DNA of 64,000 nucleotides from an uncultured Bacteroidales bacterium. GTDB taxonomy: Bacteria; Bacteroidota; Bacteroidia; Bacteroidales; F082. Position numbers and translations under genes: made by a program. Of this stretch, positions 34,276 through 43,201 are shown piece by piece; position 1 is the stretch's first letter; each line of letters starts with the position of its first letter. The notes beneath the pieces were generated by a model. That model ran no database searches. It saw nothing but the letters and a program-made list of their open reading frames with translations, and was not told the DNA's origin. The DNA lies in assembly GCA_900317155.1 (NCBI GenBank), contig ONFO01000019.1, positions 21,538 to 85,537 on the forward strand, read 5' to 3'.

Positions 34276-36282
34276 ATGGAAAACGATCAATTCAAACTGC
34301 CCGAGAACGCGCAACGCGAACTGAAACCGGGTGAAGAGTATGAACCCATACTCTCGAAAAACAAAAAGTATCAAGAAGTTACGGTATGGTCGGTGTGCAT
34401 CGGCCTTCTGATGACCATCCTTTTTTCAGCTGCCGCTGCCTACCTCGGCCTGAAGGTCGGACAGGTGTTTGAAGCCGCCATCCCCATCGCCATCATCGCC
34501 ATCGGACTGACGGGACTGGCCCGCAAAAACGACGCCTTGTCGCAAAACGTCATCATCCAAAGCATCGGTGGCTGCTCAGGCGGCGTGGTGGCTGGTGCCA
34601 TCTTCACCTTGCCTGCGCTTTACATCTTGCAAGGCAAGGGCTACCAAATCGAGATCAACTTCTGGCAGGTGTTCATCGCATCTTTGTTGGGTGGCATCTT
34701 AGGCATCCTGTTCCTCATCCCCTTCCGCAAATACTTCGTCAAGGAACAACACGGCAAGTTCCCCTTCCCCGAAGCCACGGCCACCACACAGGTCTTGGTC
34801 AGCGGACAAAAGAAGGGCAAGGACTCCTTATTGCTGGTTGTCAGCGGCTTGATTGGCGGTTTGTACGACTTCATCGTCTCCACCTTCGGCTGGTGGTCGG
34901 AGACCCTCACCACCCGCATGATGGGTTGGGGCGCGGCCTTGGCCGACAAAGCCAAACTGATGTTCAAGGTGAACACAGGTGCTGCCGTACTCGGTTTGGG
35001 CTACATCATCGGCCTGAAATACGCCTTCATCATCTGCTGTGGTTCCATGCTGGTGTGGTTCATTATCATCCCGGGCATGAACCTCATCTGGGGCGACCAA
35101 ATCGTTGACCTGATGAATGCGGGCATCACCGCCACTATCGGCTCCATGGCACCTGAAGAGATCTTCAAGAACTACGCGCGCCACATCGGAATCGGCGGCA
35201 TCGCCATGGCGGGTGTGATTAGTATTATCAAGTCGTGGGGCGTGATTAAGTCGTCAGTAGGACTGGCCGCCAACGAGTTCAAAGGCAAGAAAGCCTCGGT
35301 TGAAACCGTCGACCGCACGCAACAAGACATCCCCATGAAAACCATCGTCATCGGCATCGTGGCCGTGCTCATCGTCACCTTCCTGTTCTTCTGGTTCGGT
35401 GTAGTGCATAACGTATGGCACGCCTTGATTGGCATTTTGGTCGTGGCCGTCATCGCCTTCCTGTTTACGACGGTGGCCGCCAATGCCATCGCCATCGTGG
35501 GTAGCAACCCCGTGAGCGGCATGACCTTGATGACTTTGATTTTGGCCTCCTTGGTGATGGTCGCTGCCGGACTGAGCGGTCCCAGCGGTATGACCGCCAC
35601 CTTGATTATCGGCGGTGTGGTCTGCACAGCATTGGCCGTAGCCGGAGCTTTCATCACCGACCTGAAAGTGGGTTACTGGATTGGCACAACGCCCAAGAAG
35701 CAAGAGATATGGAAGTTCGTCGGCGTGGCCGTGGCTGCTGCCACCGTCGCCGGCGTCATCATGATTCTGAACAAAGCCTACGGCTTCGTGGGCGATGGTG
35801 CCTTGGTCGCCCCGCAAGCCAACGCCATGAGTGCCGTCATCGAACCCATGATGTCGGGCGGTAGCGCCCCGTGGCTGCTCTACGGCATCGGTGCCGCCAT
35901 CGCCTTGATTCTCAACTTCTGCAAGATTCCTGCCCTGCCCTTCGCCTTGGGTATGTTCATCCCCATCGACCTCAATGTGCCGTTGCTCATCGGTGGCGCC
36001 ATCTCATGGTTCGTGAGCACACGCAGCAAGGACCAGAAACTCAATGATGCCCGTTACAATCGCGGTACCCTCATCGCCTCAGGCTTCATCGCCGGTGGCG
36101 CCTTGATGGGTGTGGTGAGCGCCATCCTCAAGTTCTGCAACGTGGATGCAGTGGCCAAGACCGCTGAAGGTACTCCGTTCGCCGAACTGCCCGTGGCCGG
36201 CCTCATCGCCTTAGTGATGTACATCGCCATCATCATCTATATGATTTGGGACTCGAAACGAGCAAAGGTAGAAGAAGAATAA
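34276..36282 (+). CDS. OPT-family oligopeptide transporter
   Basis: A 668-residue inner-membrane protein with about 14-16 helices. ATG 34276 gives a hydrophilic start ending in KKYQEVTVWSVCIG before the first helix. Family features include AAAYLGLKVGQVFEAAIPIA, the NVIIQSIGGCSGGVVAGAIF helix, FPEATATTQVLVSGQ and the C-terminal PFALGMFIPIDLNVPLLIGG. OPT proteins import oligopeptides or metal chelates with protons. It sits beside a pair of secreted proteases, so uptake of their peptides is an attractive idea, but only an inference. Confidence 0.93.
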   Translation: MENDQFKLPENAQRELKPGEEYEPILSKNKKYQEVTVWSVCIGLLMTILFSAAAAYLGLKVGQVFEAAIPIAIIAIGLTGLARKNDALSQNVIIQSIGGCSGGVVAGAIFTLPALYILQGKGYQIEINFWQVFIASLLGGILGILFLIPFRKYFVKEQHGKFPFPEATATTQVLVSGQKKGKDSLLLVVSGLIGGLYDFIVSTFGWWSETLTTRMMGWGAALADKAKLMFKVNTGAAVLGLGYIIGLKYAFIICCGSMLVWFIIIPGMNLIWGDQIVDLMNAGITATIGSMAPEEIFKNYARHIGIGGIAMAGVISIIKSWGVIKSSVGLAANEFKGKKASVETVDRTQQDIPMKTIVIGIVAVLIVTFLFFWFGVVHNVWHALIGILVVAVIAFLFTTVAANAIAIVGSNPVSGMTLMTLILASLVMVAAGLSGPSGMTATLIIGGVVCTALAVAGAFITDLKVGYWIGTTPKKQEIWKFVGVAVAAATVAGVIMILNKAYGFVGDGALVAPQANAMSAVIEPMMSGGSAPWLLYGIGAAIALILNFCKIPALPFALGMFIPIDLNVPLLIGGAISWFVSTRSKDQKLNDARYNRGTLIASGFIAGGALMGVVSAILKFCNVDAVAKTAEGTPFAELPVAGLIALVMYIAIIIYMIWDSKRAKVEEE

Positions 36283-36301
36283 GAAATAAAACACAAGAAA
36301 T

Positions 36302-39300
36302 ATGAAAAGACTTAGTTTATTTGTGGCATTGCTGCTGATAGTGGCGATGCCGATGATGGCCGAGCGCGTGACACCTGAAACCGCTCAAAAAGTGGCCAAG
36401 ACATTTTTGAACAACAACGGAGCGAAGTCAGCCCAACTGACTGACCTGACGAATGTAGCAGGTTTCTCCAATCTCTACATCTTCAATGGCGAAGAGGGAT
36501 TCGTCGTGATGGCAGCCGACGACCGCGTGCAGCCCATTTTGGGATATTCGCTCACAGGAAAATTCGTAGCCGAAGACATGCCCTCCAATGTCAGTGGTTG
36601 GCTGCAAGGCTACAATGATGAGATTCAGTACGCGATTGAGCACCAACTGAGAGCCACGGACGAGACTATCCAATTGTGGAACGACTTGGCTGAAGGCAAC
36701 AGCAAGGCAGCAAGAGCGAATACTGTCGTGAATCCCTTAGTGCAAACCACATGGGACCAAAATGGTTTTTATTATTACAGCGGTGGGCAATTGCACATGT
36801 TTGAGTTATACAACAACCTCTGTCCTTACGACTACACTGCAGGTGAGCGTACCGTTACTGGCTGCGTGGCTACTGCTATGGCCCAAATCATGAAATATTG
36901 GAGCTATCCTGCACAGGGTATCGGTTCACATTCGTACACACCTTCTACTCGTCCAGACCTTGGGGTGCAATCCGCCAATTTTGGTTCGACCAATTACAGT
37001 TGGAGCGACATGCCCAATTCCTTGTCGCAGTCGTCTTCGGATGTGCAAATCAATGCCATTGCCGTCCTGATGTACCATTGCGGCGTATCTGTAGATATGA
37101 TGTACGACATCAGCGCCAATGGTGGTAGCGCAGCCTATGGGGAAGACATACCCTATGCCTTACATAACTATTTCAATTACAAGTCCACTGCCAATATAAA
37201 ATACAAATCCAACTATTCCAACAACAATTGGATTAACCTGCTTAAAGCTGAGCTTGACGCTTCCCGTCCCATTCAATACAACGGACGCGGGAATGCCGGC
37301 GGACATGCTTTCATTTGCGATGGCTACAACAGCAGCAACCAATTCCACTTTAACTGGGGCTGGAGCGGAAGCAATGATGGATTCTATTCTTTGACCAGCC
37401 TGAACCCAGGCAGCGGCGGTGCAGGTGGTGGCGGTTACAATTTCACCAACGACCAATGTGCCATCTTTGGCATCGAGCCCGGATCGACGCTCCCCGCACC
37501 CACCAATCTCAACTACACACTCAATAACACCCAGAATCTCACTTTGACTTGGACTGGCGTAAGCGCAGCCTCAAGTTATAACGTATATTGCAACAACAAT
37601 CTAATTGGCAACACGACATCCACCACTTATGCCTGCACAGCGCCTTATGGTACCAGTGCCTTTTTTGTCCGTGCCGTGGATTCCAGTGGGCAACAGTCAC
37701 TTCCTTCCAACACGGTCACTGTTACGGTAGATTACCCGACCCCTATTGTTGACGACTTGACTGCCACTTTATCGGGAAACAACATCAGCCTTTCGTGGAC
37801 TGCTCCAGAATGGTGCTATCCTGCAACGCCATCAGCGACTTTAACTTATGGAAATGGTGAGTTTTCTGGTTATAGTCTTGGCTTTGGCGGTGGAAGCAAC
37901 ATGTATTGGGGCCATCGGTACCTCGCCAGTGACCTCAGTGCTTACAACAACATGGCCCTATATAAGGCCTCGTTTTATGCCAATGAAACTGGCGCATATA
38001 AAATATATGTGTTCAAAGGAACCGTTTCCAATCACCCCCAAACCCAGGTCTTGGAACAATCACTTAATGTCGGGGCAACCGGTTGGTTTGACTTTGATCT
38101 GTCAAGCACAATAATCATTGATGCTTCCAAAGATTATTGGGTGTTCATGTATGACCCTGAAGGCCGAAGCTATCCTGCAACGTATTGTTCTTATACAGGC
38201 AACAACGGTAACTATTATGCGTCATCACCAACATCATGGGTCGGCACCTCTAGTGGAGCAGCTTTCCTCATCAAAACATACGTCACTGACGGCGTCTACA
38301 CCTACAACTTATACCGCAATGGGTCACCGTTAAGCCTCAATATGACCACAACCAGCTATACCGACTCAAACCGCAACAACACGGTCAGTTACTACACAGT
38401 AAAAACCAACTATTACGGTGGCGTTACGGATGCATCCAATGGGGTAGGCTATACTTTAGGACAAGCCCTTATAAGCAGCTTAACCCTTAACGGCAACGAC
38501 CTGATGACCGTCAGTCCAGGTAGCAAACTCACCGTTAGCGGTCAGCTCAGCAGTGCGAACAACAACAACTTGGTCCTTGAGAATGGCGCCCAACTCGTCA
38601 ACAACTCAAATAATGTGCATGCTACAGTGAAAAAGAACATCTCAGCTTATACTGGAAGCCAAAACAACAATTGGCATTTGGTGGCCTCACCCATAAGCAA
38701 CAACTTATCGGCTTCGGCAACTGGCTTGCTCTCCAACAACTTTGACCTCTACACATTCAACCAAAGTGCAGATCTTGAATGGCGAAACTATGAAGCCCAA
38801 AGCTTTTCCATCAACAACAAAAACGGTTACCTCTACGCCAACAGCGGCAATCCGACACTCATTTTCCAAGGAACACTTGCAGGCAACACCTCATCCACAC
38901 AACTAGTCTACGACAACACTGCCACATTTAAAGGTTTCAACCTCATCGGCAATCCCTACCCCTGCAACACCTACGTCAACAGAAGTTTCTATGTGATGAA
39001 TGAAGACGGATCGGATTTCATTTTAGGCAGCAATCCTGTCGCGCCATGTGCGGCTATTTTGGTGCAAGCCCAAGGCGCTGGCCAAAGCGTCACCTTCAGC
39101 AAGAACACCTCGAAAGGCCAACCTGACATCACCATTTCGGTTACCAAATCCAACATGGGCGGGGATGCCATCATCGACAGAGTAAGGGTCAGCTTCAACG
39201 AAAACGACCGGCTTTCGAAATACACAATGAACCCCAAAAAAGACATGCTCTACATCACGCAAAACGGCAACGATTTCGCTGTGGCCTACGCCGATGGAGA

Positions 39301-39523
39301 AAGTGAGATGCCAGTCAACTTCAAGACGACAGAAGACGGCACTTATACCCTCCATGTCGAAGCTGAAAGCCTTGCACCAGCTTACCTCCACCTCATCGAC
39401 AACGTCAATGGTACCGACATCGACCTTTTGGCTACGCCAAGCTACACCTTTGAGGCCAAGACGACAGATACTGCTTCAAGGTTTAGGCTGATGTTCGCTC
39501 CCAACAAAACAGACGGCGAATAG
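36302..39523 (+). CDS. C10 (streptopain/interpain-type) cysteine protease lacking its T9SS tail
   Basis: 1073 residues. Signal peptide ending MPMMA, a Spi-type prodomain (about 20-110, NGEEGFVVMAADDRVQPILG), then the C10 catalytic domain with Cys188 in VTGCVATAMAQ, His335 in AGGHAFICDGY and the FHFNWGWSG strand. Fibronectin-like domains and the shared C-terminal module (NWHLVASPI, YLHLIDNVNGTDIDLLATPS) follow. It stops at FAPNKTDGE. Reading past the TAG gives AKTQKVV in the same frame, the usual last residues of a T9SS tail, so the tail's core is deleted. It follows the OPT gene by 19 bases, and the near-identical N-terminal region links it to the next gene. Confidence 0.92.
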   Translation: MKRLSLFVALLLIVAMPMMAERVTPETAQKVAKTFLNNNGAKSAQLTDLTNVAGFSNLYIFNGEEGFVVMAADDRVQPILGYSLTGKFVAEDMPSNVSGWLQGYNDEIQYAIEHQLRATDETIQLWNDLAEGNSKAARANTVVNPLVQTTWDQNGFYYYSGGQLHMFELYNNLCPYDYTAGERTVTGCVATAMAQIMKYWSYPAQGIGSHSYTPSTRPDLGVQSANFGSTNYSWSDMPNSLSQSSSDVQINAIAVLMYHCGVSVDMMYDISANGGSAAYGEDIPYALHNYFNYKSTANIKYKSNYSNNNWINLLKAELDASRPIQYNGRGNAGGHAFICDGYNSSNQFHFNWGWSGSNDGFYSLTSLNPGSGGAGGGGYNFTNDQCAIFGIEPGSTLPAPTNLNYTLNNTQNLTLTWTGVSAASSYNVYCNNNLIGNTTSTTYACTAPYGTSAFFVRAVDSSGQQSLPSNTVTVTVDYPTPIVDDLTATLSGNNISLSWTAPEWCYPATPSATLTYGNGEFSGYSLGFGGGSNMYWGHRYLASDLSAYNNMALYKASFYANETGAYKIYVFKGTVSNHPQTQVLEQSLNVGATGWFDFDLSSTIIIDASKDYWVFMYDPEGRSYPATYCSYTGNNGNYYASSPTSWVGTSSGAAFLIKTYVTDGVYTYNLYRNGSPLSLNMTTTSYTDSNRNNTVSYYTVKTNYYGGVTDASNGVGYTLGQALISSLTLNGNDLMTVSPGSKLTVSGQLSSANNNNLVLENGAQLVNNSNNVHATVKKNISAYTGSQNNNWHLVASPISNNLSASATGLLSNNFDLYTFNQSADLEWRNYEAQSFSINNKNGYLYANSGNPTLIFQGTLAGNTSSTQLVYDNTATFKGFNLIGNPYPCNTYVNRSFYVMNEDGSDFILGSNPVAPCAAILVQAQGAGQSVTFSKNTSKGQPDITISVTKSNMGGDAIIDRVRVSFNENDRLSKYTMNPKKDMLYITQNGNDFAVAYADGESEMPVNFKTTEDGTYTLHVEAESLAPAYLHLIDNVNGTDIDLLATPSYTFEAKTTDTASRFRLMFAPNKTDGE

Positions 39524-39574
39524 GCCAAGACACAGAAGGTAGTAGCACCTTGATAACTTCCATTGAACTGCTTC

Positions 39575-39615
39575 AAAGTCACGGTTTTGTCCAACAAAAG
39601 ACAAGCCGTGACTTT
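39575..39615 (+). terminator. Hairpin terminator after the first C10 protease
   Basis: AAAGTCACGG (39575-39584) pairs with CCGTGACTTT (39606-39615), followed by T-run 39613-39618. Confidence 0.8.
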
Positions 39616-39642
39616 TTTATCGGCTGGCATGGAGATTTTTAG

Positions 39643-39650
39643 TACTTTTG
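39643..39650 (+). promoter_or_regulatory. -7 box TACTTTTG of the second C10 protease
   Basis: Exact box followed by CA, 28 bases before ATG 39678. Confidence 0.7.
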
Positions 39651-39677
39651 CATCCCAAATTCTGACAATAATAAATT

Positions 39678-42600
39678 ATGAAAAGATTTACGCTAATTGT
39701 GGCAATGGTTTTGATGGTGACCATGCCGATGATGGCCGAGCGTGTGACACCTGAAACTGCCCGAAAAGTGGCCACTACTTTTTTAAATAACAACGGTGCA
39801 AAATCCGCCCAACTGACCGACCTCTCAAAAGAAGCAGGCTTTGAGAACCTTTACATTTTTAACGGCGAGGAAGGCTTCGTGGTGATGGCAGCCGACGATT
39901 GTGTACAGCCTATCTTGGGCTACTCCTTGACGGGAAAGTTTGTGGCAGAAGGAATGCCTGAAAACCTAATTTGGTGGTTGCAAGGATATAGCGATCAAAT
40001 TCAGGATGCAATAAATGCTTCTTTGGTAGCCGATGCTGACGTGAAAACAGAATGGCAAAACCTTAAAAGTGGTTTATCAACCAAAATGACTTCAGACGTG
40101 GTTGTTGGACCGTTGCTTTCCACGCTTTGGGACCAAAAATATCCATATAACTATCATTGCCCAGCTGGAACGGGTGGCCCTGGAGGCCATGTCTATACTG
40201 GCTGTGTCGCAACTGCCATGGCTCAAGTGCTGAAATATTGGAATTATCCCTCAACAGGAAACGATAGCTATTCATACACACACCCAACCTATGGTGAACA
40301 AACTGCTAATTTCGGTGAGACCATTTACGATTGGGCCAATATGCCAAGCACCCTTTCAGGAAGTTCTCCCCAGATTCAAATTGATGCCATTGCCACGCTG
40401 ATGTACCATTGCGGTGTATCGGTAGATATGAATTATGGTACGAATACAAGTTCAGCCAGTTCCCGTAAAGTAAGGGACGCCTTCATCAATTACTTTAGAT
40501 TTTCGCCTTCGACAAGATACGTTTCAAGAGACGCCTACACTGATGATCTATGGATTGACCTCCTAAAGCATGAACTTGACGAAAGCCGACCTCTATTTTA
40601 TTGTGGGAACAATGTAAACAGTGGCCATGCTTTTGTGTGCGATGGCTACCGTTCAGATGACTATTTCCATTTTAACTGGGGATGGAGTGGTTACGATGGC
40701 TCATACGGCACTACTCATGGCAATAATGGGTATTGGACTATTGGAGCCCTAAATCCTGGATCTGGAGGCTCGGGTAGTGGAAGTGGAACCTACAACTTAG
40801 CAAATGCCATCATAGCTTGGGCAGAACCTGACAAAAGCAGCATCTTGGCAGCTCCTACTCTTTCAGCTTCGGATTCGGAAGGTACTGCATATTTGACATG
40901 GACTTCGGTAAATGAGGCTTCCTCATACGATGTTTATAAAGATAATGAAATAATTGTTTCTGGAACGACTAATTTAAGCTATTCAGATTCTGGTCTCTCA
41001 TTTGGTGAATATCATGATTATTACGTCAGGGCTATTTCAGGCACCAACAAATCCAATCCTTCTAACTTTGTAACAATTCACTCAACATACCGAGATATCA
41101 GACCTTCAGATTTAACAGCAAGTTATGAGGCCGGCCAAGCACATCTTTCATGGACTGGATGCACGGGACTCTCTACACAAATCCATTATGGCACTGGATA
41201 TAATGCAGGCTCTTACGGTTCTGGTAGTTCAAATGGAACCTATTGGGGACAGCGTTACCTCGCTGAAGATCTTGAGAACTTTGATGGAATGTATATCAGT
41301 AAAGTCTCCCTTTATATCAGAACTACAGGCGATTATACTTTGTTCATCTATAAAGATGATGTTGCTGATGAAGCTAACGAATTGCTGTCACAAGCCTTTA
41401 CTGCAAACGCTACAGGTTGGCATGATGTTGTTTTGGCAGACCCAATTCTCCTTGACATCTCAAAAGATTTATGGGTCGCTTTTTACTCTAGTTCCTTAAT
41501 TCCATATCCAGCCACATACGGAAGTTATTATGCTGATGCACCTTATCGCAATTACGCCCAAAGAATAGGTACCACTTTGGCAGAAATAAAAACATATATC
41601 ACTGGCGACGATATTTCGTGGACTATGAAAACCACCCTCACCGATGGCACCTTTACCTACAATCTGTACGACAATGGCGTAAGCGTCGCAGACGACATAG
41701 CGACCACTAGCTTCACCGTAGCTCCCACTAACAATACTGTCCACCAATACACCGTAACAACCAACTACGGTGGCGAATCAGCGGCCTCTAACATGGCAGG
41801 CCTCACCATAGGGACAGCAACGCTCGCCTCGCTGGAACTCGGGACAAACGACATGATGACCATCACAGAAGGAAGCTCCCTCACCGTCGACGGCACCCTA
41901 ACCAACACCAACCCTGACAACCTCATCCTCGAAGATGGCGCCCAACTCATCAATAGTTCCACAGAAGTGAAAGCCACAGTGAAAAAAGACATCACCGCTT
42001 TCACAACAGGGGAAAATGACGGTTGGAACCTCATCGCTTCACCTTTTACCGAAAACATCACGCCAAACAACGAAAACGGCTTGACCCTCGGCGACTTCGA
42101 CTTATACCGTTTCAACCAAAACGCTCAGCCAGACAACCAAGGCAATGCCCTTGAATGGGAGAACTGGAAAAAACAACCAAGCGACCACCACCAATTCAGC
42201 CTTAAGAACGGCGAAGGTTATCTCTACTCCAACAGCAACGACCAATCTCTTGTTTTCCAAGGAACACTTACCGCCGACGCCGAACCCACTGTATTGAATT
42301 ACAACGGCGACGCCAACTTGAAAGGTTTCAACCTCATCGGCAACCCCTATCCATGCAACGCCTACACGACACAACCATTCTATGTCTTGCAATATAACTC
42401 TAATGAAGACCGCACCAAATTTGTCTTAGGTAGCGGTGCCATCCCTCCTTGCGCCGCCATTATGGTGCAGGCACAAGGCACAGGCGAGACGGTCGCCTTC
42501 AGCAAGACCGCCTTGAGAGACAAGCCTAACATCACCGTCTCGGTGGCCAAAGCCGACATGAGAGGCAACGCCATCATCGACAAGGCAAGAATTGGCTTCG

Positions 42601-43139
42601 AACCGAGCTACCGCCTCGCCAAATTCGACTTCAGTGAAAGCAACAGCCAACTCTACATCCCTCAAAACGGTCAAGAATTCGCCGTGGCCTACGCCAACGA
42701 AGAGACTGAGATGCCCATCAATTTCAAGGCTACACAAAAAGGCACCTACACCCTCAGCTTCGAAACCGAAGACCTTGAGCTGAACTACCTACACCTCATT
42801 GATAACATGACCGGCAACGATGTAGACCTACTGGCCACGCCCACCTACACTTTCGAGGCTAATACAAGCGACTATACAACAAGATTCAGGTTGCTCTTTG
42901 CCCCCGTTTGCGAAGACGCAAACGATGACAATGCGGCCTTTGCTTTCATCAGCGATGGGAACATCATCATCAACGATGCAGGTGAGGCTTCTCTGCAGAT
43001 TGTGGATATGATGGGTCGTGTGGTTGTAGAAGAAGACGCGACAAATCGCATCTCAATAAGCGAGATGGCACCTGGCGTGTATGTCTTACGTTTGATTGAC
43101 GGAGAAAAAGTAAAGACGCAGAAGATCGTGATTGAATAA
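39678..43139 (+). CDS. C10 cysteine protease with complete T9SS sorting domain
   Basis: 1153 residues, tandem paralogue of the preceding protease. The signal peptide and prodomain (up to about residue 95) are almost identical to it. Catalytic Cys176 lies in TGCVATAMAQVLKYW and His317 in SGHAFVCDGY, with FHFNWGWSGYDG. A glycine-serine linker (about 358-370), fibronectin-like domains and the shared C-terminal module lead to an intact T9SS domain ending VLRLIDGEKVKTQKIVIE. C10 enzymes of Prevotella and Bacteroides degrade host proteins such as haemoglobin and complement; an analogous role is inferred. The middle of the gene is more AT-rich than the ends. Confidence 0.93.
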   Translation: MKRFTLIVAMVLMVTMPMMAERVTPETARKVATTFLNNNGAKSAQLTDLSKEAGFENLYIFNGEEGFVVMAADDCVQPILGYSLTGKFVAEGMPENLIWWLQGYSDQIQDAINASLVADADVKTEWQNLKSGLSTKMTSDVVVGPLLSTLWDQKYPYNYHCPAGTGGPGGHVYTGCVATAMAQVLKYWNYPSTGNDSYSYTHPTYGEQTANFGETIYDWANMPSTLSGSSPQIQIDAIATLMYHCGVSVDMNYGTNTSSASSRKVRDAFINYFRFSPSTRYVSRDAYTDDLWIDLLKHELDESRPLFYCGNNVNSGHAFVCDGYRSDDYFHFNWGWSGYDGSYGTTHGNNGYWTIGALNPGSGGSGSGSGTYNLANAIIAWAEPDKSSILAAPTLSASDSEGTAYLTWTSVNEASSYDVYKDNEIIVSGTTNLSYSDSGLSFGEYHDYYVRAISGTNKSNPSNFVTIHSTYRDIRPSDLTASYEAGQAHLSWTGCTGLSTQIHYGTGYNAGSYGSGSSNGTYWGQRYLAEDLENFDGMYISKVSLYIRTTGDYTLFIYKDDVADEANELLSQAFTANATGWHDVVLADPILLDISKDLWVAFYSSSLIPYPATYGSYYADAPYRNYAQRIGTTLAEIKTYITGDDISWTMKTTLTDGTFTYNLYDNGVSVADDIATTSFTVAPTNNTVHQYTVTTNYGGESAASNMAGLTIGTATLASLELGTNDMMTITEGSSLTVDGTLTNTNPDNLILEDGAQLINSSTEVKATVKKDITAFTTGENDGWNLIASPFTENITPNNENGLTLGDFDLYRFNQNAQPDNQGNALEWENWKKQPSDHHQFSLKNGEGYLYSNSNDQSLVFQGTLTADAEPTVLNYNGDANLKGFNLIGNPYPCNAYTTQPFYVLQYNSNEDRTKFVLGSGAIPPCAAIMVQAQGTGETVAFSKTALRDKPNITVSVAKADMRGNAIIDKARIGFEPSYRLAKFDFSESNSQLYIPQNGQEFAVAYANEETEMPINFKATQKGTYTLSFETEDLELNYLHLIDNMTGNDVDLLATPTYTFEANTSDYTTRFRLLFAPVCEDANDDNAAFAFISDGNIIINDAGEASLQIVDMMGRVVVEEDATNRISISEMAPGVYVLRLIDGEKVKTQKIVIE

Positions 43140-43174
43140 GGCCCTTTGACAGACTCAGAGACCAAGATTTTTAT

Positions 43175-43182
43175 TACTTTTG
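43175..43182 (+). promoter_or_regulatory. -7 box TACTTTTG of mfd
   Basis: Exact box followed by CG, 20 bases before GTG 43202; this supports the GTG start and a very short leader. Confidence 0.7.
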
Positions 43183-43201
43183 CGCCACAATTTCAAGCAA
43201 C

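Noticed and set aside
36302-43139. Single C10 gene split by frameshift
   Set aside because: The two genes each have a full signal peptide, prodomain and catalytic Cys/His, with terminator and promoter between; they are tandem paralogues.
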